From the NCBI RefSeq assembly GCF_900111245.1, contig NZ_FOGO01000002.1, positions 574,456-638,455 of the forward strand: a stretch of 64,000 bases of DNA, in the 5' to 3' direction. Positions 50,308 to 59,117 of this stretch are shown in pieces; the stretch's first letter is position 1; each line of letters starts with the position of its first letter. Both the position numbers and the translations under genes were made by a program. The notes under the pieces were generated by a model. That model ran no database searches. It was not told the DNA's origin and saw only the letters and a list, made by a program, of their open reading frames with translations. The DNA is from Streptomyces qinglanensis. GTDB taxonomy: Bacteria > Actinomycetota > Actinomycetes > Streptomycetales > Streptomycetaceae.

Positions 50308-53300
50308 GTGCGGTATCTGATCCTGGGGGCGAGCGAAGTGCGTGACGAGGCCGGACGGCCTCTTCCGCTGGGCGGGCAGCGGTTGCGTGCGCTGCTCGCC
50401 GCTCTCGCACTGCGCGCCCACAACCGCGCCCCCGCCTCCCAGGAGACGCTGATCGACGAGGTGTGGGCGGACGTGTCCCCCGAGGCGCGGCCGGAGAACG
50501 CTCCAGCGGCGCTGCAGGCACTGGTCAGCAGGCTGCGCCGGGCCCTCGGCAAGGACGCCGTCGAGACGCTGCCGGGCGGCTACCGGATCCGGATCGACCC
50601 GGAGCGGGACGACGTGGACCTGGTGCGGTTCGAGGAGTTGGTGGCCGACGGGGAGCGCGCCCTGGCAGCGGGCGAGCCCGACCGGGCCGCCGCCGTGCTC
50701 CGTGAGGGGCTCGCGCTGTGGCGGGGGCCCGCCGTGGCGGACCTGCCCGACAGGACGTCGGCCGCCGCCCGTGCCGAAGCGCTCCGGCACACCGCGCTGT
50801 TGCACCGCCTCACGGCCGACCTCGCCCTGGGTCGTGCCGAGCGGATACTTCCCGAGCTGCGCGAACTCGTCCCCGAACGCCCGCTCGACGAGCCCTTGCA
50901 GACGCTCTATCTGCGTGCGCTGCACGAGAGCGGCCGCACGGCCGAGGCGCTGGCCGCCTACGCCTCCGTACGCCGGGACTTGGCTGCCCGACTCGGTGCC
51001 GACCCGGGCTCCGAGCTGCGCGCGCTGCACACCGAACTGCTCTCCGCCGGTGCCGAGGAGGAACCGCCCGGACCGGATGCCCGGCGCCCCTCGGGCCCTT
51101 GGCGCCCGGGTCGGCGGCCGGGTCCGGGGGTTGTCCTCGCGGAGCCCCGGAACGCACCGTACGGCGCCGCGGCAGCACCGGGCCGTGGCGCGCGCGGACG
51201 CCCCGCGCGACAGCCGTCAGCGGGCCCGCAGACCGGCCTGGCCGCCGCCCGGGGCTCGGCCCGGGTTCCGGCTCCGACCCCGGCCCCGGACAGGGTTCCG
51301 GCTCCCGGTGCGGCTCCGCCCGGCAACCTCCGGTCCCGGCTCACCAGTTTCGTCGGACGCGAGGCCGACATCGCGGCGATCCGCTCCGACCTCGGCGCAG
51401 CCCGCCTCGTCACCCTGATCGGACCCGGCGGTGCGGGCAAGACACGGCTGGCCGAACGGGTCGCCGCGACCGCGGCCGCCGCCGATCCGGCGCCGTATCC
51501 GGACGGCACCTGGCTGGTGGAGCTCGCCCCGCTCGACCACCCCGCGGCGGTCCCGGGCGCCGTGCTCAGCGCCCTCGGCCGCCGGGTGACCTCGCTCTCC
51601 AGCGCCGCGACCGAGAGCGCCCGACCGCTGGCCGGTGAGGGGGACCCGACAGCCCTGCTGATCGAGCATCTGGAGCAGCGCCGCCTGCTGCTCGTGCTCG
51701 ACAACTGCGAGCACGTCGTCCACGCCGCCGCCGGCCTCGCCGAGACGCTGCTGGCCCACTGCCCGGGGCTGACCGTGCTGAGCACCAGCCGCGAACGCCT
51801 GGACGTGCAGGGCGAGACGGTACGTCCGGTCGAGCCGCTGCCGCCGGCGTCCGCGCACCGGCTGTTCGCCGACCGGGCCGCCGCGGCCAGCCCCGGATTC
51901 CGGCCCGGCGCGGACCCCGACGCGGTTGCCGAGATCTGCCGGCGCCTCGACGGGCTGCCGCTGGCGATCGAACTCGCCGCCGCCCGGCTGCGGTCGCTCA
52001 CCCCGCGTCAGACCGCCGACCGACTCGACGACCGCTTCCGGCTGCTGACCAGCGGGAGCCGCACCGTACTGCCGCGGCAGCAGACCCTCCGCGCGGTCGT
52101 CGACTGGTCCTGGGATCTGCTGGACGACCGCGAGCGGGCCGTCGTACGCCGCCTGTCCGTCTTCGCGGGCGGCTGCACCCTCTCCGCCGCCGAACACGTC
52201 TGCGCGCGCAGCGTGCCGACGGTCGCGGACAGCGCATCAGGAGCGACGGCAGCGGTGCCGACGGCCGGAGGCGGCGCATCCGGCCGCGCGGACACTGCAC
52301 CGGCGACCGGTGACGGGCCGCCCGGCGCCGCGTACGGGCCACTCGGCGCCGCGGCGTACGGGCCGCCCGAGACCGCGGACCGGCCTTCCGGGGCGGTGGG
52401 CCGGCCCCCCGGCGTCCCGGCGGACTGCGCCAGGGCCGGGGCTGACTCGGGCCACGCGGAGGGACCGGTGTCCGCCCCGGAGGGACCGGCGTCCGCCCCG
52501 GAGGGACCGGCGTCCGCCTCGGACGGGCTCACGTCCGCCTCGGACGGGCTCACGTCCGCCCCGGAGGGACTCGCGTCCGCCCCGGACGGACCGCCGGAGG
52601 GCACCGGCCGGGCCGCTGACCCGGACATCCGTCCGGACGAGGTGCTCGACCTGCTCTCCGCCCTGGTGGACAAGTCCCTCCTCGTCGCCGACCAGCCGCC
52701 GGATCCGTGCGGCACCGGCATGCGCTACCGCATGCTGGAGACCATCCACGACTACGCCCGCGAGCGGGCGGCCGACCATCCGGCCGAGCGCCGCGCGGCC
52801 GAGGCGCGGCACACGGCCCAGCTCCTCCGCTTCGCCCGCGCGGCCGAACCGCGCCTGCGCTCCGCCGAGCAGCTCTCCTGGCTGCCCAGGGTCGAGGCCG
52901 ATCTGGACAACATCCGTGCTGCGCTGCGCCGTTCGCTGACCCACGGGGACCGGGACACGGCCGTCGCGTTCGTCCGCGCCGCAGGCTGGTTCTGGTGGCT
53001 GCGCAACTACCGGGACGAGGGTGCGCACTGGGTCGAGTCCGTTCTGGCGCTGCTCCCCGCCACCGCAGCCGAGCGGGACCCGGAGGAGGAACTGCTCTTC
53101 CGGGAGCTGCAACTGCTGGACTGCTTCCTGCTGGCCGAGCACCATGCCCAGACGCTGCTCACCGACCCCTACCATCGGGCCGTCGCCGGGGAACTGGTCG
53201 CCACCTTCAGAGAGCCCGGCCCCGCCGCCGCCCGCTTCCCCGGCATCTTCTGGCCCTTCGCCGGCTATCTCGTCGACGGCAGCAAGGCCGTGACCCCGCT

Positions 53301-54252
53301 GATGGACCTCGCGGTCGCCAACTGCCGCCGCCACAGCGAGCCGTGGGGGCTGGCCGTGGCCCTGCTCTTCCGTGCCCACGTGCGGATCGACCGCCCCGGC
53401 GGACTGTCTCTCACCCACGACGACCTGCCCGAGATCGGCTCCCTCGCCGCGAGCACCGGCGACCGCTGGCTGCTGGGCCAGTTGTGCGGACTGCGCGCGG
53501 AGACCGCCCTCCAGGAGGGGCGCTACGACGACGCCCGGGCGGACTTCGAGACCGCCCTGCGGTACGCGGAGCAGCTCGGCGCCCTCACCGAGGTGCCGCT
53601 GCTGCTCGCCCGCATCGCCGACGTGTGGTTCCGCCGCGGCGACACGGGGCAGGCCGACCGCCTCGCCCGGCGCGCTGTCGCGGAGGCCGAACGCCTGGGC
53701 ATCAGGGACGCGCTGACGCTCGGTGTCTTCCTCCGCGCGGTCGCCGCCACCGAGGCCGGGGATCTCGTCTCGGCCCGGGCGCTCCACGGGCAGGCCGAGG
53801 AGCACGCCGCCGTCGGTTCGCCGCCCGCGATGTTCGACGTCATGCTCCGGGTTCTGGACGCCCGGATCACCGCCTCCGAAGGAGCCGGACCGCCCGTGGC
53901 GGCCGTCCGCAAGATCGCCACTGCGCTGCGGCTCGGCCTGGAGGTCGGCGTCCCGGAACACCTGGTGGGCCAAGCCCTGCTCACCGCGGGCTACATCCTG
54001 CACCTCGCGGGCCGGCACGCGGCGGCGGTCGAGTTCGCCGACGCGGCGCGCCGACGGCGCGGGGCGCTGCCCCCGAGCTTTCCCGAACTCCGTCTCGACC
54101 GCGCAGTCCGTGCCTACATCCCGGCCGGTGGTGCGGCCGGGCGCCGCCCGCCGCTGACCGGTGTCCGGGCCGTCGAGCGGTTGGACGAGCTGTGCGGCCA
54201 GTTCGGCGCCGACAGTTCGACGGAGACCGCGCCCCCCACCGTCGCGGGGTGA
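50308..54252 (+). CDS. AfsR-like SARP transcriptional regulator (BTAD + NB-ARC ATPase)
   Basis: 1314 residues. Residues 1-95 form an OmpR-like DNA-binding domain (LRALLAALALRAHN, VETLPGGYRI), 100-245 a bacterial transcriptional activator (BTAD) helical domain, then a Pro/Ala linker. The NB-ARC ATPase starts near 345: P-loop GPGGAGKTRLAERVA (about 372), LLLVLDNCEHV, and GLPLAIELAAARL. After a winged-helix region there is a long insert of 21-bp-repeat origin (about 720-765, GPASAPE and variants), and the last 500 residues are TPR-like helices. Such proteins activate secondary metabolism or respond to phosphorylation. The 3' end overlaps the convergent ECF gene by 139 bp. Confidence 0.9.
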   Translation: MRYLILGASEVRDEAGRPLPLGGQRLRALLAALALRAHNRAPASQETLIDEVWADVSPEARPENAPAALQALVSRLRRALGKDAVETLPGGYRIRIDPERDDVDLVRFEELVADGERALAAGEPDRAAAVLREGLALWRGPAVADLPDRTSAAARAEALRHTALLHRLTADLALGRAERILPELRELVPERPLDEPLQTLYLRALHESGRTAEALAAYASVRRDLAARLGADPGSELRALHTELLSAGAEEEPPGPDARRPSGPWRPGRRPGPGVVLAEPRNAPYGAAAAPGRGARGRPARQPSAGPQTGLAAARGSARVPAPTPAPDRVPAPGAAPPGNLRSRLTSFVGREADIAAIRSDLGAARLVTLIGPGGAGKTRLAERVAATAAAADPAPYPDGTWLVELAPLDHPAAVPGAVLSALGRRVTSLSSAATESARPLAGEGDPTALLIEHLEQRRLLLVLDNCEHVVHAAAGLAETLLAHCPGLTVLSTSRERLDVQGETVRPVEPLPPASAHRLFADRAAAASPGFRPGADPDAVAEICRRLDGLPLAIELAAARLRSLTPRQTADRLDDRFRLLTSGSRTVLPRQQTLRAVVDWSWDLLDDRERAVVRRLSVFAGGCTLSAAEHVCARSVPTVADSASGATAAVPTAGGGASGRADTAPATGDGPPGAAYGPLGAAAYGPPETADRPSGAVGRPPGVPADCARAGADSGHAEGPVSAPEGPASAPEGPASASDGLTSASDGLTSAPEGLASAPDGPPEGTGRAADPDIRPDEVLDLLSALVDKSLLVADQPPDPCGTGMRYRMLETIHDYARERAADHPAERRAAEARHTAQLLRFARAAEPRLRSAEQLSWLPRVEADLDNIRAALRRSLTHGDRDTAVAFVRAAGWFWWLRNYRDEGAHWVESVLALLPATAAERDPEEELLFRELQLLDCFLLAEHHAQTLLTDPYHRAVAGELVATFREPGPAAARFPGIFWPFAGYLVDGSKAVTPLMDLAVANCRRHSEPWGLAVALLFRAHVRIDRPGGLSLTHDDLPEIGSLAASTGDRWLLGQLCGLRAETALQEGRYDDARADFETALRYAEQLGALTEVPLLLARIADVWFRRGDTGQADRLARRAVAEAERLGIRDALTLGVFLRAVAATEAGDLVSARALHGQAEEHAAVGSPPAMFDVMLRVLDARITASEGAGPPVAAVRKIATALRLGLEVGVPEHLVGQALLTAGYILHLAGRHAAAVEFADAARRRRGALPPSFPELRLDRAVRAYIPAGGAAGRRPPLTGVRAVERLDELCGQFGADSSTETAPPTVAG
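52460..52600 (+). repeat. 21-bp coding minisatellite in the AfsR-like gene
   Basis: About six in-frame units of GGACCGGCGTCCGCCCCGGA plus one base and variants encode GPASAPE, GLTSASD and similar heptapeptides, inside a disordered insert between the winged-helix and TPR parts. Confidence 0.85.
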
Positions 54253-55922
54253 CGTTTCACCACCAGCCGCACCGTGCGGTCCCCGCTGCCGGAGCTGAGC
54301 GTCACGGTGTCCCGGGTGATCTCGATGGCGTGGTGCCGGGGCGGTGCGGGCGGCGGTGCCGGGCGGGGCGGGGCGGTCCGCGGAGGCACCGGGTCGGGAT
54401 CCGGGGGCGGTGTCCGGCGCGGCGGCTCCGACCGCTCGCCGGGCTCGGCCGCGGGCACCGGCGCCGGGCTCGTCGCGGGGCGCGGCTCCGCCGGATGCTT
54501 GCGGGGCGGTGCCGGATCGGACGCGGCAGGACCGGATCCCGGCGTGCCGGGCTGCGGCGCCGGGCCGGGCTTCGGGGGCGGCTCGCTCGGCTCACCGGGC
54601 CTGCCGGGTGCGGCGGTCGGAGCCGGGTGCCGAGCCTCCGGCTTCTCGGAGGGCTCGTCGGCGCCGCCGCTCAGCGCGTACGCGAGCACCGCACCGGCTG
54701 CCGCCACCACTCCCAGGCCGATGCCGGCCTTCGCCGGGGCGCCGAGCCCTTCGGAGGCCGCGCCGCCCGCGCCGCCCGCGCCGCCCGCGCCGGTGGCTCC
54801 GCTGCCGCCCGTTGCCGCGCTGCCGCCGGTCGCCGCCGCGCCGCTGCCCGCCGCCGCTCCGCCGGCCGCCGCACCGCCTGCCGCCGGTGCGCCGGTGCCG
54901 AGCAGCGCGCCGAACGCCTGCGCGCCGCCGGCCGTTCCCAACCAGCCGACCAGAGCAACGGGCACCAGCAGCCTGATGTGCTCGTTCAGGTCCCGGACCT
55001 CCGATGCCGCCTGCCGGCACGCCGGGCACTCCTCCAAGTGCCGGGCCAGTCCGCGCTCGGCCCGCATCCGCAGCCCCCCGCGCGCGTAGGCGCCCAGCCG
55101 GTCCGCGTACCGCGCGCACGCTCCGCCCTCGGTCGTCAGCGCCTGGCTCACATGGGCCTGGAGGTACGCCTGCTTGAGGTGTTCCCGCGCCCGGTGGGCC
55201 GCCGTCGCCGTGGCCCCGCGGGACTTGCCCAGCAGCGGTGCCACCTCCTGCGGCGGCACGCCCTCGACGGCGGTGTGCCACAGCAGCATCCGGTCGTACT
55301 CGGACAGACTCCGGAACGCCCGGACGATCAGCTTCTGCTCCGCCTCCCGCATCGCCCGCACCTCGGCACCGGGCGCCGACGTCTCGCCCTCTCCGCGAGC
55401 GGAGCCGGCGGCGGCCGCCTGGGCGAATGCCGCGAAGTCGTCCACCAGCCGCTCGCGCCGCCGGGTCCGCGCCCAGTCCGCCGCCACCCGCCGCACGGAG
55501 GCGAGGAGATAGGCGCGGACCGACGCCTCGGGTCCCTTGCCGCCGCGCACGGCCTGCAGTGTGCGCGCGAAGACCTCGCCCGTGAGGTCCTCCGCGGTGT
55601 CCGCGTCCCGGCAGCAGGTACGGGCGTAGCGGCGCACCGGCTCGGCATGCCGCCGGTACAACTCCTCGTACGCCCTGTCGTCGCCCTCCCGCATCCGGGC
55701 GAGCAACTCCACGTCGGAGACGCCGCGGCTGCCGAGCCCGCTCCGGATGCCGCGCTCGGTACCGCGTGGGGGACGGCCGGCATCACAGCGGTTCCCCTGG
55801 TCCTCCGCGCAGCCGGGGCGCCGCCGCTGCTCGGGCACCTGGCGCCCGGCGCCCTTCCCGGGCTTCCCCTGCGCGGGGTCCGGGCCGGGCATTCCGGGCC
55901 TCTGCTCCCTGTCACCACCCAT
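54114..55922 (-). CDS. ECF sigma factor fused to zinc-finger anti-sigma-like and membrane region
   Basis: 602 residues. After a disordered head (about 65 residues) the ECF core has DRAYEELYRRHAEPV, DTAEDLTGEVFART and region 4 with EVAPLLGKSRGATATAAHRAR. It continues in frame into a zinc-binding anti-sigma-type motif HLEECPACRQ (about 300), a hydrophobic helix (LLVPVALVGWLGTAGG), Gly/Ala repeats, a second helix (GLGVVAAAGAVLAYAL) and a Pro-rich tail with a final beta-rich patch. The sigma factor thus carries its own likely inhibitor and membrane anchor. The 3' end runs into the AfsR-like gene on the opposite strand. ATG at 55922 chosen for lack of a better start; a shorter head is possible. 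Confidence 0.85.
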   Translation of the reverse strand: MGGDREQRPGMPGPDPAQGKPGKGAGRQVPEQRRRPGCAEDQGNRCDAGRPPRGTERGIRSGLGSRGVSDVELLARMREGDDRAYEELYRRHAEPVRRYARTCCRDADTAEDLTGEVFARTLQAVRGGKGPEASVRAYLLASVRRVAADWARTRRRERLVDDFAAFAQAAAAGSARGEGETSAPGAEVRAMREAEQKLIVRAFRSLSEYDRMLLWHTAVEGVPPQEVAPLLGKSRGATATAAHRAREHLKQAYLQAHVSQALTTEGGACARYADRLGAYARGGLRMRAERGLARHLEECPACRQAASEVRDLNEHIRLLVPVALVGWLGTAGGAQAFGALLGTGAPAAGGAAAGGAAAGSGAAATGGSAATGGSGATGAGGAGGAGGAASEGLGAPAKAGIGLGVVAAAGAVLAYALSGGADEPSEKPEARHPAPTAAPGRPGEPSEPPPKPGPAPQPGTPGSGPAASDPAPPRKHPAEPRPATSPAPVPAAEPGERSEPPRRTPPPDPDPVPPRTAPPRPAPPPAPPRHHAIEITRDTVTLSSGSGDRTVRLVVKRHPATVGGAVSVELSAPNWPHSSSNRSTARTPVSGGRRPAAPPAGM

Positions 55923-56271
55923 AGCCGCGACTTTCGTACTCGCCCTGCGTGCCGACCATCGCGTCAGAGTGGCACAGCCCCGGCGGACCGGAACCCGACA
56001 AGCAGACCAACCACTCGTTCGGGGTGTTCCGCACGGTTCTGCGAATACCGAAGCGGGGCGTCAGCAGCCGGCCAGGCATCCACGGCCCGCGCGGCGGTCC
56101 ATGGGCAGCGCGCCGCCGCCCGGCCTCCGCGGCAGGCACGGGGCCGGGCGGAACGCCGGGCGACCGGTGGTGACCTACGGGACGATGGGACCACGGGACG
56201 ACCGACAGGACGACCGACGGGAAATGGGTACGCCGGGCGACAGGTTGCTCAGCGCCCCGATCGGGGCCCGG
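55923..56271. other. Spacer between the ECF gene and atrA
   Basis: No gene seen in 349 bases. It must contain the ECF promoter (near 55925-55990) and the atrA terminator. A perfect palindrome GCCCCGATCGGGGC at 56253-56266, just past the atrA stop, is the only clear structure; ACGGGACGACCGACAGGACG-type short direct repeats occur near 56190-56220. Confidence 0.5.
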
Positions 56272-57111
56272 TCAGCGCCCGGTGTGGGAGCGCAACCCTT
56301 CCAGCAGGATGTCCAGCAGCCGGGTCGAGGCAGCGGCCTGCTGCGCCGCGTCCGGCAGCGAGGGCGCGGCGGTCGCGATCACCAGCAGCACATCGCCGAC
56401 GGTCACGTCCGGCCGCAGCTCGCCCGCCGCCCGCGCCCGCTCGACCAACTGCCCGACGACCTGCAGCAGCTCGGCCGCCCCGGGGTCGTCGTCCAGCCCG
56501 TCGTACACCGCGCTCGACCCGCCCTCGGCGGTCGCCGCGGCGGCCGGCGCCCGCTCGACCAGCCGCAGCTCCGGCTGGCCGCCCTCGGTGCGGGCGGGTG
56601 CCTCGGCCGACTCGCCCGGCGCCGAGGTGCGCTGCTGAGGCACCCGCAGCGCGCTCTCGGCCCGGCTCTCGGCCCGGAGTATCCGAGGCGGCAACAGCCG
56701 CCCCGCTCCGGAGGCGACCGAGGTGCGCAGGAAGCGGGAGAGCGCCGACCAGGGTTCCTCCTCCTGGCCCAGCGCAGCCCGCGCCTGTTCGGTCAGCCGT
56801 GCTGTCTCTTCCTCGGCTATCCGCCTGACCAGCACGTCCTTGCTCGGGAAGCGGCGGTAGACCGTCCCGACCCCCACCCGTGCCCGGCGTGCGACGTCCT
56901 CCATCGGCGCGCCGTAGCCCAGCTCGCCGAAGACCTCGCGCGCCGCGCGCAGTACGTGCTCCAGATTCCGCTGTGCGTCCACCCGCAGCGGAGCGGTCCG
57001 CCGGGCGGCCGCGGTCGCGGTGGCGTGTGCGGTGGCCTGGCTCTCCGCAACGGTCGGGACAGCGGTCGGCGCCGCCCCCGCACGAGAGCCGTGAATACCC
57101 TGAATGCGCAT
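56272..57111 (-). CDS. atrA: AtrA-type TetR-family regulator
   Basis: 279 residues from the ATG at 57111, which has GGGGGAA eight bases upstream. HTH at about 60-100: APMEDVARRARVGVGTVYRRFPS. The long C-terminal domain has a disordered insert near 170-220. Divergent from the NADH dehydrogenase gene, exactly the arrangement I recall for S. coelicolor atrA (SCO4118) and SCO4119. AtrA activates actII-ORF4 and other secondary-metabolism and nutrient genes. Orthology is inferred from domain and synteny, not alignment. Confidence 0.85.
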   Translation of the reverse strand: MRIQGIHGSRAGAAPTAVPTVAESQATAHATATAAARRTAPLRVDAQRNLEHVLRAAREVFGELGYGAPMEDVARRARVGVGTVYRRFPSKDVLVRRIAEEETARLTEQARAALGQEEEPWSALSRFLRTSVASGAGRLLPPRILRAESRAESALRVPQQRTSAPGESAEAPARTEGGQPELRLVERAPAAAATAEGGSSAVYDGLDDDPGAAELLQVVGQLVERARAAGELRPDVTVGDVLLVIATAAPSLPDAAQQAAASTRLLDILLEGLRSHTGR

Positions 57112-57437
57112 CGTTGTTCCCCCGGTAAATCCATGTCTCCCCCCGGAGACCCCCGCGTCCGCGGGGCCGGGATACGGCGCACTGGTCCAGAGGCCGCACC
57201 CGCTGGGGTACGAACATAGTTGAGCCCACCCCGAGAGAGAAGAGGGCGTCCGGGCACGGCCCTCCGTCAGCCGGACCCCGGTATCGGCCGTACTGCGCCC
57301 CGAACCCCTGCCCGCCCTCCTCATACCTGCTGTGACCTGCGCGGACCGACCCCACTACGACATCGGCGGTACCGCGGGCGCCCGGCGCGCTCTGGTCACA
57401 TGATTGACGTGTCCTGTGGACAAACGAGGGGCCGAGG
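57112..57437. promoter_or_regulatory. Divergent atrA / NADH dehydrogenase promoter region
   Basis: No gene in 326 bases. The plus-strand gene has GAGGGG six bases before its GTG; a TTGACG at 57404-57409 could be a -35 element or part of an operator, but a matching -10 is not obvious. The stretch GGTCACATGATTGACGTG (57394-57411) is AT-richer than its surroundings. Confidence 0.4.
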
Positions 57438-58979
57438 GTGCGTCATGGTCAGGTGACGAAGGCCACGAAGGAACCTGCGGAACCCGCGCGCATCCTGGTC
57501 GTCGGCGGCGGCTACGTCGGCATGTACACGGCTCTGCGCCTCCAGCGCAGACTCAAGCAGCGCCTCAAGCTCGCCGCCGGCGCGGTCGGGGCTGCCGCGC
57601 CGGACGCACCGGACGCCCTGGGCACGCCGGGCGCGCCCGTCGCCTCGTCACTGGCGTCCGCGGCCGGGGTCACCCTCACGATCCTGGACCCCGACCCGTA
57701 TATGACGTACCAGCCGTTCCTGCCCGAGGCCGCGGCCGGATCGATCTCCCCCCGGCACGTCGTCGTCCCCCTGCGCCGCGTACTGCCGGACTGCCAGGTC
57801 ATCGTCGGCGAAGCGCACACCATCGACCACGCACGCCGCGTCGCGCACATCAGCACACTCGCCACGGCCGAGGCCGACGCCGCCCGCGCGGCCCGGGCCG
57901 CCCCGGGGGAGCAGCCCGAGCCGCGGACCCTCGAACTGCCCTACACCGAACTCGTGCTGGCACCCGGATCCGTCTCGCGCACGCTTCCGGTGCCCGGCCT
58001 GGCCGAGCACGGCATCGGGTTCAAGACCGTCGAGGAGGCCATCGGGCTCCGCAACCACGTGCTCGAACAGCTCGACATCGCCTCCTCCACCCGCGACCCC
58101 GCCCTCCGGGACGCGGCCCTCACCTTCGTCTTCGTCGGCGGCGGTTATGCGGGCGTCGAGGCGCTGGCCGAACTGGAGGACATGGCCCGCTACGCCTGCC
58201 GCTATTACCACAACATCTCCGCCCACGACCTGCGCTTCCTGCTGGTGGAGGCGAGCGACCGGATCCTGCCGGAGGTCGGAGCGGAGATGGGCGGGTACGC
58301 GCTGCGCGAGCTGCGTGCCCGCAACATCGACGTGCGCCTGGAGACCCGGCTGGACTCGTGCGAGAACCGGGTCGCCGTCCTCAGCGACGGCTCCCGCCAC
58401 CCGGCCCGCACCCTGGTGTGGACGGCCGGCGTCAAACCGCACCCCCTGCTGGCCCGTACCGGCCTGCCGGTCACCGCGCGCGGCAAGCTCAAGTGCGCGG
58501 CCACCCTGCGCGTCGAGGGAACCGAGCACGCCTGGTCGGCCGGCGACGCGGCGGCCGTGCCGGACCTCACCGCGGACACGGAGCCGACGGACGGCGCGGA
58601 GCCCCCGCTGTGCGCCCCCAACGCGCAGCACGCCGTCCGGCAGGCCCGCAGCCTCGCCGACAACCTCGCGGCCGTGAGCGAAGGACGGGAACCCACCCCC
58701 TACCGGCACTCCTACGCGGGCTCCGTCGCCTCCCTCGGGCTGCACAAGGGCGTCGCCCACGTGTACGGACGGAAACTCAAGGGCTACCCTGCCTGGTTCA
58801 TGCACCGCGCCTACCACCTGAGCCGGGTGCCGACCTTCAACCGGAAGGCACGGGTGCTGGCGGAATGGGTACTCTCCGGCCTGTTCAAGAGGGAGATCGT
58901 CTCCCTCGGCTCGCTGGAGCACCCCCGTGCCGAGTTCGAATCCGCGGCGGGCACCGTACGGCGCCCCGACGAGAACTGA
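57438..58979 (+). CDS. Type II NADH dehydrogenase (FAD-dependent)
   Basis: 513 residues, GTG start with GAGGGG upstream (GTG at 57453 is an alternative). Two dinucleotide-binding motifs: RILVVGGGYVGMYTALRL (FAD) and FVFVGGGYAGVEALAEL (NADH). WSAGDAAAVPDL near the C-terminus binds FAD. A disordered insert occurs near 35-60. It oxidises NADH and feeds the menaquinone pool without proton pumping. Short length and absence of transmembrane helices fit a peripheral NDH-2. Divergent from atrA. Confidence 0.93.
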   Translation: MRHGQVTKATKEPAEPARILVVGGGYVGMYTALRLQRRLKQRLKLAAGAVGAAAPDAPDALGTPGAPVASSLASAAGVTLTILDPDPYMTYQPFLPEAAAGSISPRHVVVPLRRVLPDCQVIVGEAHTIDHARRVAHISTLATAEADAARAARAAPGEQPEPRTLELPYTELVLAPGSVSRTLPVPGLAEHGIGFKTVEEAIGLRNHVLEQLDIASSTRDPALRDAALTFVFVGGGYAGVEALAELEDMARYACRYYHNISAHDLRFLLVEASDRILPEVGAEMGGYALRELRARNIDVRLETRLDSCENRVAVLSDGSRHPARTLVWTAGVKPHPLLARTGLPVTARGKLKCAATLRVEGTEHAWSAGDAAAVPDLTADTEPTDGAEPPLCAPNAQHAVRQARSLADNLAAVSEGREPTPYRHSYAGSVASLGLHKGVAHVYGRKLKGYPAWFMHRAYHLSRVPTFNRKARVLAEWVLSGLFKREIVSLGSLEHPRAEFESAAGTVRRPDEN

Positions 58980-59117
58980 GGGTTCCACCGGCACGGTGGG
59001 CCACACTGGGCATGTGACCATGGGTGGGCCCGCGCCTGCGAAGCGTGACCCCGAAGCGGTCCGGAGCGACCGAGCGAACACCGCGAACACCGCGAACCAC
59101 ACAAGGAATCGGACGAC

